The position numbers and the translations under genes are program-made. The notes below the pieces were generated by a model that saw only the letters and a list, made by a program, of their open reading frames with translations, ran no database searches and had not been told where the DNA came from. 64,000 nt of DNA, from positions 39,037 to 103,036 of the forward strand of contig NZHH01000024.1 in assembly GCA_002691245.1 (NCBI GenBank), written 5' to 3'. Position 1 is the stretch's first letter; each line of letters starts with the position of its first letter. Of this stretch, positions 33,749 through 41,415 are shown in pieces. Origin of the DNA: Methylaequor sp002691245 (lineage in GTDB: Bacteria > Pseudomonadota > Alphaproteobacteria > Methylaequorales > Methylaequoraceae).

Positions 33749-35371
33749 TTATAGTTTATTTTGTACATCAAAAAAGTATTTATGTGAAATAAGAATTAAT
33801 AAACTAGCCCAAAATATAACAAATAGGCAAGGAACTGATGCTGCCTCTATTAAATCTTGAGATGCAAATTGATATGCTTTTGATGAAAAAGTATCAAAAT
33901 TAAAAGGCCGAAGAATGAGTGTAATCGGAAGTTCCTTAATTATTTCAATGGCTATTAAGATAAAAATAAAATATACATTTTTTTTCATAATTGGCCAGTG
34001 TACCTTTGAACAGGTTTTATATTTATTAAAACCCAAGAGATATGCAGACTCATCTATAGAGTAATTAATCTTGAAGTAATTTGATTTTATGCTGTTGTAT
34101 GAAATCGAATAAAATCTTAAGAAATAACCCACTATAAGGCCAAAAAAGGTCCCAATAAACATTGATTTAAGATTTATATTTAGTAGATCACTTAACGAAG
34201 CAAAAAAACTTATTACTGAAACAGCAATAATAATACCAGGAATTGCATAACCTGAGATTGAGAGACTAGTAATAATATTTAAAAACTTACTTTTCAAAAC
34301 ACGATTACCAAAATTAACTAAATAAGAGAAAAAAATAATAAGTAATGATGTAAAAAAAATTAAAAAGAAGGTGTTTAAACTCAATTCAATTAAATTTAAA
34401 TTTTTTGCATACTCAGGAAATTTATAGGACCAGAAAATCATTTGAGAAAAAGGAAAGATGAAGCTTATGAAAAATAACATAAAACAGAAAAGAAAAGCTG
34501 AAAGGGCATAAAAACCGTGCAATTTATTTTTTTTATTATTACCATCATTTTTTAATTTATGAAATTTAGAATTTTTTCTTGATAAACTTTCTAAAAGAAA
34601 AAAAATTAAAACAATGATCAACAAAAATAATGATAATAAATTTGACGTCTTCAAATCATCAAAAATAAACCAAGAATTATAAATTCCAGTTGTAAAAGTT
34701 GAAACTCCAAAATACGAAGCAGTTCCAAAATCAGCTAAGGTCTCCATAGCTACTAAACTAATTCCAACAAAAATTGCAGGTCTTGCTGATGGTATTATTA
34801 TATTTGTTAATCTTCTAAAAGGGCTGAACCCCAAATTTCTACCTAAATCAATTAAGTTTTCAGACTGATTAGAAAACGCGGATTTAGATAATAAAAATAC
34901 ATACCCATAAAGTGTAAAAGACAATGAAAAAACACAATTTGTTATTGAAGAAAAATTTGGTAATAAATGATTTGCATCATTTACCTCAAATAAATTATTT
35001 AAAACCGTGTAGCCTATTCCATAGTTTTCAAAAAAAGCTGAAAGGGAATATCCAAAAATATATGGCGGTACCGCAAATGAGAGAATTAGTGAATATGAAA
35101 AAAAACTTGCACCCGGAAAATCATAAAACGTGACTAAATATGCTGATATGATTCCAAATATCGATGTAAAAATTATTACAAAAAAAAGAATAGTAAGCGA
35201 ATTTATTAAATATTCAAAAAACCAATTATGTTGTGAAAATAAAAAACTGAAGTTTAGTGTGGTTGAATTAGAAATTATTGAAATAAGAGGTATTATTGTT
35301 ATAAGAGAAATAATCAATACTAAGGAATAAAGTGTCCTATTAGTTCCATGATAATTATTTGAACCCTTCAA
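33749..35371 (-). CDS. fbpB: Ferric iron ABC transporter permease, fused tandem (FbpB-like)
   Basis: 540 aa with about twelve transmembrane helices: a duplicated permease as in FbpB/SfuB. The first EAA loop is NLGFSPFRRLTNIIIPSARP and the second LLGFNKYKTCSKVHWPIMKK. Each half forms one pore half. 6 bp downstream of the substrate-binding gene. Confidence 0.88.
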   Translation of the reverse strand: MKGSNNYHGTNRTLYSLVLIISLITIIPLISIISNSTTLNFSFLFSQHNWFFEYLINSLTILFFVIIFTSIFGIISAYLVTFYDFPGASFFSYSLILSFAVPPYIFGYSLSAFFENYGIGYTVLNNLFEVNDANHLLPNFSSITNCVFSLSFTLYGYVFLLSKSAFSNQSENLIDLGRNLGFSPFRRLTNIIIPSARPAIFVGISLVAMETLADFGTASYFGVSTFTTGIYNSWFIFDDLKTSNLLSLFLLIIVLIFFLLESLSRKNSKFHKLKNDGNNKKNKLHGFYALSAFLFCFMLFFISFIFPFSQMIFWSYKFPEYAKNLNLIELSLNTFFLIFFTSLLIIFFSYLVNFGNRVLKSKFLNIITSLSISGYAIPGIIIAVSVISFFASLSDLLNINLKSMFIGTFFGLIVGYFLRFYSISYNSIKSNYFKINYSIDESAYLLGFNKYKTCSKVHWPIMKKNVYFIFILIAIEIIKELPITLILRPFNFDTFSSKAYQFASQDLIEAASVPCLFVIFWASLLILISHKYFFDVQNKL

Positions 35372-35377
35372 CTTCTT

Positions 35378-36391
35378 TTATTTCCAACCTGCTTCGAGCA
35401 TTAATTTGAAAGCCTCTTTTTGCCATTTTCCGTATGCTGATACATTTGTTGAGTTGTCTTGCTTAAAATCCAAGCCCATATTCTCAACCAATTCTGATGG
35501 CTTAATTGATGTTATAATTGGATATTCGTAGGGATTGTCCACAATATGCTTTTGTGATTTTTGTGTAAGAAGAAACTCAATAAACTGTATTGAATTCTTT
35601 TTATTAGGAGAGTTTTTTAAGATACCTATCCCAGAAATATTCATATGTGTTCCTCGGTTAAGCTGATTAGGAAATAGGGGTTTAACCTTTTTACTTGCTT
35701 CTTGTTGATTCTTTCCCTTTTGGCCTGAGGCCATTAGTGCAAAGTAATACGTATTAGCAATGGCAAGTAAAGATTCTCCTGCCGCAACTGAAAGAATTTG
35801 AGCTCTGTCATTACCACTTGGTTCTCGAGAAAAATTTTTAACAAATTGTTTCAACCATTTTTTTGTGAATTCAATTCCGTTATTTTCTATTATAGAAGCT
35901 ACAAGAGATTGATTATAAACATTATTTGATTGTCGTATGGCTATTGAGTTTAAATATTTTTTATCAGACAAATTCTCATAACTTAAGTTTTTCAAATCAT
36001 CGAATTCTATTTCGTTAGGGTTGTAGTATATGATTCGAGCTCTTTTTGTTATTCCTATCCAATATGGTGATCTGAATTCTTTTGGGATTTTTTTTTCAAT
36101 TGATTTTGAATTAATTTTTTGAAAAAGGCCTTTTTCTGTGGCTGAAGCTAATCTGCCAGCATCAGCTAGAAAAAATAAATCACCTATACATGATGCTCCT
36201 TCTTCTGTAATTCTTTTTTCAAGAGCTTTAGATTTACCCGAAACAACGTTTACTTTTATTCCGGTTTCTTTTTTAAATTGTTCAAATAACTGAAGGTCTG
36301 AATTGTAGTGTCGAGTTGTAAATAAATTTATTTCTTTAGCATAAACATTTTGAGAATATAAAAAAATTAAGATGAAGATAAGTTTAAACAT
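35378..36391 (-). CDS. fbpA: Ferric iron ABC transporter substrate-binding protein (FbpA-like)
   Basis: 337 aa. N-terminal signal peptide (residues 1-18, ending in VYA). The mature chain starts KEINLFTTRHYNSDLQLFEQ, a FbpA/FutA start; RIIYYNPNEIEFDDL and NVYNQSLVASIIENNGIEF are conserved blocks; a Tyr pair in NTYYFALMASGQKGKN is the expected iron ligand region. Periplasmic capture of Fe(III). A Fur-box-like sequence sits 9 bp before the start codon, indicating iron repression of the whole operon. Confidence 0.9.
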   Translation of the reverse strand: MFKLIFILIFLYSQNVYAKEINLFTTRHYNSDLQLFEQFKKETGIKVNVVSGKSKALEKRITEEGASCIGDLFFLADAGRLASATEKGLFQKINSKSIEKKIPKEFRSPYWIGITKRARIIYYNPNEIEFDDLKNLSYENLSDKKYLNSIAIRQSNNVYNQSLVASIIENNGIEFTKKWLKQFVKNFSREPSGNDRAQILSVAAGESLLAIANTYYFALMASGQKGKNQQEASKKVKPLFPNQLNRGTHMNISGIGILKNSPNKKNSIQFIEFLLTQKSQKHIVDNPYEYPIITSIKPSELVENMGLDFKQDNSTNVSAYGKWQKEAFKLMLEAGWK

Positions 36392-36399
36392 TAATTTAT

Positions 36400-36418
36400 G
36401 ATAATGATTATTATTATT
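36400..36418 (-). promoter_or_regulatory. Fur-box-like operator of the fbpABC operon
   Basis: GATAATGATTATTATTATT matches 16 of 19 positions of the Fur consensus GATAATGATAATCATTATC. It lies just upstream of the fbpA start, where a bound repressor would block transcription or initiation. Alphaproteobacterial Fur/Mur/Irr relatives use variants of this box, so the exact regulator is unsure. Confidence 0.6.
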
Positions 36419-36454
36419 GAATATCTTTTTTAGGATATTTTGTCAATAATTGAG

Positions 36455-36484
36455 ATAAACAGGGAGGTTTTTCTCCCTGTTTAT
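36455..36484 (-). terminator. Inverted-repeat terminator downstream of hsp20
   Basis: Perfect 12-bp arms ATAAACAGGGAG (36455-36466) and CTCCCTGTTTAT (36473-36484), 6-base loop. Located after the hsp20 stop on the minus strand and before the iron operon. The following T tract is short, so efficiency is uncertain. Confidence 0.7.
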
Positions 36485-36503
36485 TAATTAATTTATAAAT
36501 TAT

Positions 36504-36932
36504 CTATTTAATGTTAATGAGCTTGGGCTTTTTGTGATCTGGAACAATTTTTTCTAATTTTATCCTTAACATTCCATCCTTTAGCTCTGCTGAATTCACG
36601 TGTATCTCATCAGATAGAGTAAAACTTCGCTCAAATGATCTTTGAGATATACCTTGGTGAATCAAGTTTGTTGAATTTTGACTTATTTTTTCATTAATTA
36701 AGGATCTCACGCTAAGTTTACTGTCGGCATGTTCCACTTCTATTTGGTTTCTACTAAAACCAGCCAGTGCCATCTCAATAGTGTAGTTATAATCATCGTT
36801 TTTAACAATATTATAAGGGGGATAGCTAGAAGAATTCAAATCCATCTCAAATAAGCGATCAAATAGGTCATCAAAACCTACAGAAAATGGCATGAATTTA
36901 GTTTTATCAATAGTTGAAATATTATTTTGCAT
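36504..36932 (-). CDS. hsp20: Small heat shock protein Hsp20 (IbpA-like)
   Basis: 142 aa alpha-crystallin family chaperone. N-terminal FMPFSVGFDDLFDRLFEMD is typical of IbpA/HspA, then YNIVKNDDYNYTIEMALAGF and NQIEVEHADSKLSVRS of the crystallin beta-sandwich, QGISQRSFERSFTLSDEIHV and a C-terminal I-x-I-type tail KLINIK. Holds unfolding proteins. Its 5' leader can form hairpins resembling a ROSE RNA thermometer. Confidence 0.92.
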   Translation of the reverse strand: MQNNISTIDKTKFMPFSVGFDDLFDRLFEMDLNSSSYPPYNIVKNDDYNYTIEMALAGFSRNQIEVEHADSKLSVRSLINEKISQNSTNLIHQGISQRSFERSFTLSDEIHVNSAELKDGMLRIKLEKIVPDHKKPKLINIK

Positions 36933-36999
36933 TTTTTATCTCCTTTAAAAGCAAGATTATTATTAATTATGCCCCATTAAGGCAGCATATGTAAATAAT
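36933..36999 (-). promoter_or_regulatory. Putative ROSE-like RNA thermometer in the hsp20 leader
   Basis: On the minus strand the leader has a TTGCT motif (36950-36954) a few bases before AAGGAG (36940-36945), so the Shine-Dalgarno can pair as in the ROSE 3' hairpin. An upstream hairpin uses ATGC..CC and GG..GCAT (36969-36988). ROSE elements are known before alphaproteobacterial hsp20 genes; assignment here is by pattern. Confidence 0.45.
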
Positions 37000-37002
37000 A
37001 TA

Positions 37003-37033
37003 ATGACATATTGTCACATTGTCAATATGTCAT
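37003..37033. promoter_or_regulatory. Perfect 11-bp inverted repeat, possible operator upstream of hsp20
   Basis: ATGACATATTG (37003-37013), 9-bp spacer, CAATATGTCAT (37023-37033). It lies between the slt stop and the hsp20 leader. It has no T tract, so an operator is likelier than a terminator. Confidence 0.5.
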
Positions 37034-37057
37034 TCGCATAAATTATAACGCTACGCT

Positions 37058-38995
37058 TTACTTATATAAATTCAAATTATACTTCTTCTGGTAAACCCTC
37101 AAATTTGAGAGTACTTTCTTAACATAAAATCTAGTTTCTGAAATTGGAATTGATTCGATCCAGTTCTCATAACTAATTTTCTTTTTTCTAGGGTCTCCGT
37201 ATCTTTTTATCCAAATTTTAACTCGACTCGGTCCTGCGTTATATGCAGCTAGAGCTAATGGTAAAGATTTATCAAATTTAATTAACATTTCATTAATATA
37301 AGTAGTACCCAAAAGGATATTATATTGAGGATTTTTAGTTAATTTATTTTTGTAATATTTAATTTTAAGATCTCTAGCTACCTTTTTTGCAGTGAATGGC
37401 ATTAGTTGCATTAACCCTCTTGCACCTGCAGAACTATATGCATTAATTGAAAAATTACTTTCTTGATGAACTATTGCGTGGATAAGAGCTATTGTCGATT
37501 TTGAATTAATAAATTTTTTTGGAACATATTCTTTTATTTCTGGATAAGAATATTTAAAAGATGGATAGTTAAGGCTTTTTGATAATTTACCAACAATACT
37601 TTTGTCCAAAAGCTTATTGGCTTCATTTAGAACAAAAAACTTTTCATCATCTGTTGACGCCATATCAAAAATTTTTTTGAAAAAAGGATAACTCTTTTTT
37701 ATTTTTTGATTTGACTCGATTATAATTTTTATAACGTTAATTAAGTCATCAAATTTAGTTGGTTTTACAAGGATATATGACTTTTCTTTAATGTTAAAAG
37801 AACCTAATTTTAAAGATGCATTTTGTCCATAAAAGGAGTATTTATTTTTTGAAGATTCTTTCAACCATTTATTAATTATTGACTTTTTAGATTTTTTTTT
37901 TAAGTTCACTAATGCTAGCCAATATGACGATTTAGCTCTAAAATTATTATCAGAATTATTAAATACATTTTCAAAATGTTGAATGGCTTTGTCATTCATT
38001 TTTAAATGATGAAAAGCAACCCAACCAGCTAACCACTCTGCTTCTAATCCAGATTTAGTGTTTAGTGGTAAATTATGTTTTTGAAGTATTTTATAAGCAT
38101 TCAAAAATTCTTTTTTATTCAGAAGTCGCCTAACAATAATTCTAGAATTGATCCACCAATTTCTTACATTTTGAATTTTTTCAGGAGGATTAAATAATAA
38201 ATCCGCTGCGGTATTTAGTTTGGCCTTTCTTCTCCATCTCATCCTTTCATATATTAATCCAGGATCGTTCTTTAAATTCGTAGGCACATTTTTGATTAAA
38301 GACGAAATATTTCCTGATCTTCTGCTTAAACCTAATCTTGCTTCTCCTAATTTTCTTAAGTCTCCATTTATCCTATTTAATGTTCTTCTTGCTGAAATAT
38401 TCTTGCCTTCATAAATTAATCTTTCAAATCTTTTCCAATTATCACTTTGATTCCAAAATTTACTGTAATTTCTTATGAAATACTTTTGTTGTTTGAATGT
38501 TAAATCTGAGTTAATCCAGATATTTGATATAATATTTTTTTTATTAATTTTTATACCAGACTTGATGCGTGCTTCTAAATAGTTAATCTTGCCTTTTGAG
38601 GTTGTAGGTGGATTTGACTCAAACCAACTTAAAACCCTAGAAGTTTTGATTGAGTTGTTTATTGAAGATTCTATTTTTTCAAGGATTATTTTTGAATTTG
38701 GCCAATTTCTGTGGGTTTCATAAAAACTTGTTAGATAATTAAAGGAATGATTACTACCTGGCCTGGTTATATCTAACCACCTTATGTAAGATGCTAAATT
38801 TTTATTTTGATAATCCTCAGCAAGTGTAATGGCCATAGTCCACTTTTGTTTTTTTATTTGATCAAAAACATCCTGATATAAAGTTAGCTTTACCTCGGGC
38901 CTTGCTTTTGGTTTTGGAGGTTCAAGGGCAAATGTGAAATTGGAAATTAATAAGATAAAAAAAAATATCTTGATTCTTTGAAAATTTCTTATCAT
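37058..38995 (-). CDS. slt: Soluble lytic murein transglycosylase (Slt family)
   Basis: 645 aa with a signal peptide (residues 1-23, ending in TFA). Residues about 30-480 form the alpha-helical superhelical ring typical of Slt70. The C-terminal catalytic lysozyme-like domain has IVHQESNFSINAYSSAGARG (catalytic Glu near residue 510), LMQLMPFTAKKVA and LALAAYNAGPSRVKIWIKRY. Cleaves peptidoglycan in the periplasm to 1,6-anhydromuropeptides. A separate wall-cutting enzyme fits with FlgJ lacking a muramidase domain, though a flagellar role is unproven. Confidence 0.9.
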   Translation of the reverse strand: MIRNFQRIKIFFFILLISNFTFALEPPKPKARPEVKLTLYQDVFDQIKKQKWTMAITLAEDYQNKNLASYIRWLDITRPGSNHSFNYLTSFYETHRNWPNSKIILEKIESSINNSIKTSRVLSWFESNPPTTSKGKINYLEARIKSGIKINKKNIISNIWINSDLTFKQQKYFIRNYSKFWNQSDNWKRFERLIYEGKNISARRTLNRINGDLRKLGEARLGLSRRSGNISSLIKNVPTNLKNDPGLIYERMRWRRKAKLNTAADLLFNPPEKIQNVRNWWINSRIIVRRLLNKKEFLNAYKILQKHNLPLNTKSGLEAEWLAGWVAFHHLKMNDKAIQHFENVFNNSDNNFRAKSSYWLALVNLKKKSKKSIINKWLKESSKNKYSFYGQNASLKLGSFNIKEKSYILVKPTKFDDLINVIKIIIESNQKIKKSYPFFKKIFDMASTDDEKFFVLNEANKLLDKSIVGKLSKSLNYPSFKYSYPEIKEYVPKKFINSKSTIALIHAIVHQESNFSINAYSSAGARGLMQLMPFTAKKVARDLKIKYYKNKLTKNPQYNILLGTTYINEMLIKFDKSLPLALAAYNAGPSRVKIWIKRYGDPRKKKISYENWIESIPISETRFYVKKVLSNLRVYQKKYNLNLYK

Positions 38996-39073
38996 AAATG
39001 CTTATTATTATTTCCTGGAAAATATTAAACAATAAGAATATTATAATAATTTTATTGTCTAACTGAGAGCAAA

Positions 39074-39958
39074 ATGATATTTAGTGGATCAATTCCAGCT
39101 GTTATAACACCATTTACAAAAAACTTTGAAATAGACTTTGATAAGTTAGAAGATCATATAAATTTTTTAATCCTTGAAGGTTCGCATGGCCTAGTTTCCT
39201 GTGGAACAACAGGAGAATCTCCTACATTAAATCATGAAGAACATAAAAAAGTTACAGAATTTATAATTAAAAAAAGTAATTCAAGAGTCCCTGTAATGGC
39301 AGGATGCGGGTCAAATTCAACTGAAGAAACAATAGAGTTAGTTAAACATGCCCAAAAGGCTAAAGCTGATGCAACTTTATTAGTAACTCCTTACTACAAC
39401 AAACCATCTGATGATGGGTTATATAAACATTATAAGAAAATATCTGACTGTTCAAAAAATATGCCTATATATTTATATGATATACCTGGAAGGTCAGTTG
39501 TAAAAATTTCCAATGAATTGATTAAAAAATTATCAAAGATCCCAAATATAGTTGGTGTAAAAGATGCAACTTCAGATTTATCCTCGCCAATGGAAGTGAG
39601 GATGAATTGTGGTAAAAACTTTCATCAATTATCTGGTGAAGATTCAACCTTTCTGGCTTTTTTAGCAAATGGTGGGATTGGCTGTATTTCTGTTACGGCC
39701 AATATTGTTCCAAATTTATGTGCTGAAATTTATAATAATTGGATAATAGGAAATATAAAAGAATCAATGAAATTAAACCAGTTGTTATATCCGCTGAACA
39801 AAGTCTTATTTTTGGAATCAAGTCCATGTCCAGTGAAATACGCTTTAAGCAAATTAAATAAATGTGAAAATATTCTTAGATTGCCTTTAACATCCGTTAA
39901 TAATAATACAAAAAAAAAGATTGATGAAGTGCTCAAAAAACTTCATTTAACAAAATAA
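39074..39958 (+). CDS. dapA: 4-hydroxy-tetrahydrodipicolinate synthase DapA
   Basis: 294 aa, full length. LVSCGTTGESPTLNHEEHKK, DATLLVTPYYNKPSDDGLY, YDIPGRS and IVGVKDATSDL with the Schiff-base Lys near residue 162. Condenses pyruvate with aspartate semialdehyde, the first step to diaminopimelate and lysine. First of a tight run dapA-smpB-folK-rpoZ-rsh. Confidence 0.95.
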   Translation: MIFSGSIPAVITPFTKNFEIDFDKLEDHINFLILEGSHGLVSCGTTGESPTLNHEEHKKVTEFIIKKSNSRVPVMAGCGSNSTEETIELVKHAQKAKADATLLVTPYYNKPSDDGLYKHYKKISDCSKNMPIYLYDIPGRSVVKISNELIKKLSKIPNIVGVKDATSDLSSPMEVRMNCGKNFHQLSGEDSTFLAFLANGGIGCISVTANIVPNLCAEIYNNWIIGNIKESMKLNQLLYPLNKVLFLESSPCPVKYALSKLNKCENILRLPLTSVNNNTKKKIDEVLKKLHLTK

Positions 39959-39961
39959 TTG

Positions 39962-40420
39962 GTGAACAAATCAAGCCTCATAATTGCTCAAAACAGAAAA
40001 GCAAAGTTTAATTATCAAATTACCGAAAAAATAGAGGTTGGGATAGTTTTAAAAGGATCGGAAGTAAAATCTATTAGAAGTGGGAATGTAGCAATAGAAA
40101 ATTCTTATGCTGTAGATAAAAACGGTGAGTTTTGGGTGATGAATTTATTTGTAGATCTTAAAGAACATCAGAAAAAAATAGATAATATTGATAATCTAAG
40201 ACCAAAAAAGCTTTTACTAAACAAGACTGAGATAAATAAGATTAATATCCAAATAAAACAAAATGGTTTCACCATGGTTCCTCTTAATCTTCATTATAAT
40301 AAAAAAGGTTTCATAAAAGTACTTTTGGGAATTTCAAAAGGGAGAAAAAAAAGTGACTTAAGGGAATATAAAAAACAACAGGATTGGAAAAGAGAAAAGG
40401 CAAGATTAGAGAAACAATGA
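39962..40420 (+). CDS. smpB: SsrA-binding protein SmpB
   Basis: 152 aa from GTG at 39962; a TTG directly upstream at 39959 is an alternative. IIAQNRKAKFNYQITEKIEV, IVLKGSEVKSIRSGNVAIEN and the lysine-rich DLREYKKQQDWKREKARLEK tail are typical. Binds tmRNA and rescues stalled ribosomes. Immediately follows the dapA stop and overlaps folK by 4 bp (ATGA). Confidence 0.95.
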   Translation: MNKSSLIIAQNRKAKFNYQITEKIEVGIVLKGSEVKSIRSGNVAIENSYAVDKNGEFWVMNLFVDLKEHQKKIDNIDNLRPKKLLLNKTEINKINIQIKQNGFTMVPLNLHYNKKGFIKVLLGISKGRKKSDLREYKKQQDWKREKARLEKQ

Positions 40421-40917
40421 TATTAGTAGCAATTGGGTCAAATTTAGATTCTAAAATGTATGGTAGTCCTTATGAAAATTGTCAGCAAGCTCTGAAGTTT
40501 TTAGAGGAAAGTTTTTCAATAAAAAAGATTTCAGAATTTTATAAAACTGAACCAATTCCAAAATCAAAACATCCTTGGTTTGTAAATGGAGTTATAAATA
40601 TTTCTACAAGATCATCTCCTTTAGAAACTTTAAATATCTTAATGAATATTGAAAAAAAATTTTTAAGAATTAGAAATCTTAAAAATGCACCAAGAGTAAT
40701 TGATTTGGATTTATTAGAATATGATGGCAAAATTTTGAATGATCCAAAACTAATCCTTCCTCATCCTAGAATGCATTTAAGAAAATTTGTAATAAAACCC
40801 ATATGTGACATTGACAAAAATTGGATTCACCCGATTTTAAATCTCAGAGCTCATAAAATTTTAAAATCCCTTGCAATGCAAAAAATTTTTAATATAAATG
40901 TTAGTAATTATGGCTAG
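40417..40917 (+). CDS. folK: 2-amino-4-hydroxy-6-hydroxymethyldihydropteridine pyrophosphokinase FolK
   Basis: 166 aa from the ATG at 40417 that overlaps the smpB stop; the longer open frame from 40384 lies inside smpB and is not used. ILVAIGSNLD, FYKTEPIPKSKHPWFVNGVI and RVIDLDLLEYDGKIL with PHPRMHLRKFVIKPI are FolK signatures. Transfers pyrophosphate from ATP in folate synthesis. Its last codons overlap the rpoZ start by 8 bp. Confidence 0.93.
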   Translation: MILVAIGSNLDSKMYGSPYENCQQALKFLEESFSIKKISEFYKTEPIPKSKHPWFVNGVINISTRSSPLETLNILMNIEKKFLRIRNLKNAPRVIDLDLLEYDGKILNDPKLILPHPRMHLRKFVIKPICDIDKNWIHPILNLRAHKILKSLAMQKIFNINVSNYG

Positions 40918-41368
40918 AGTTACCACAGAAGATTGTATAACATCAATACCAAACAGGTTTCAGTTGGTTATATATGCTTGTAACAGAGCAAGAGATTTAA
41001 CCTCAGGTACACAAGCAGGAGTTTCTGCAGATAATGATAAGAATACAGTAATTGCACTTAGAGAAATAGCAGAAAAAAAAATAGACCTTATTAAAACTTG
41101 GGAAGCGATTGTAAATGCATCACAAAAATATCAACCAGTTGAAGAAACTGATATAGATGATGATCAAACGATACCAATGAATGAAAATGCTTCTCAAGTT
41201 TCCTTTGATAATTTTGAGAAAGAAAATGCTTCAGAAAAGAAGAGAAAAAAAATATACATGACGCAAAATGAGATTCAAAAGCTAATTTCACAAAAGAAAA
41301 ATAATAGTGATGAAAGCGAGTCAACTGAAGTGGAAGATTCACCAAATCTCAAAGAAGAAATAGAATAA
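40910..41368 (+). CDS. rpoZ: RNA polymerase omega subunit RpoZ
   Basis: 152 aa from the ATG at 40910. MARVTTEDCITSIPNRFQLV, IYACNRARDLTSGTQ and KNTVIALREIAEKKIDL are conserved omega blocks; an acidic/lysine-rich C-terminal extension (residues about 85-152) is longer than in E. coli (91 aa), as in other alphaproteobacteria. Directly upstream of rsh, the usual omega-stringent response pairing. Confidence 0.93.
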   Translation: MARVTTEDCITSIPNRFQLVIYACNRARDLTSGTQAGVSADNDKNTVIALREIAEKKIDLIKTWEAIVNASQKYQPVEETDIDDDQTIPMNENASQVSFDNFEKENASEKKRKKIYMTQNEIQKLISQKKNNSDESESTEVEDSPNLKEEIE

Positions 41369-41415
41369 AAAAAATTCGTATTTGAAAATTATTAATTTTG
41401 TCCTAATATTTTGTT

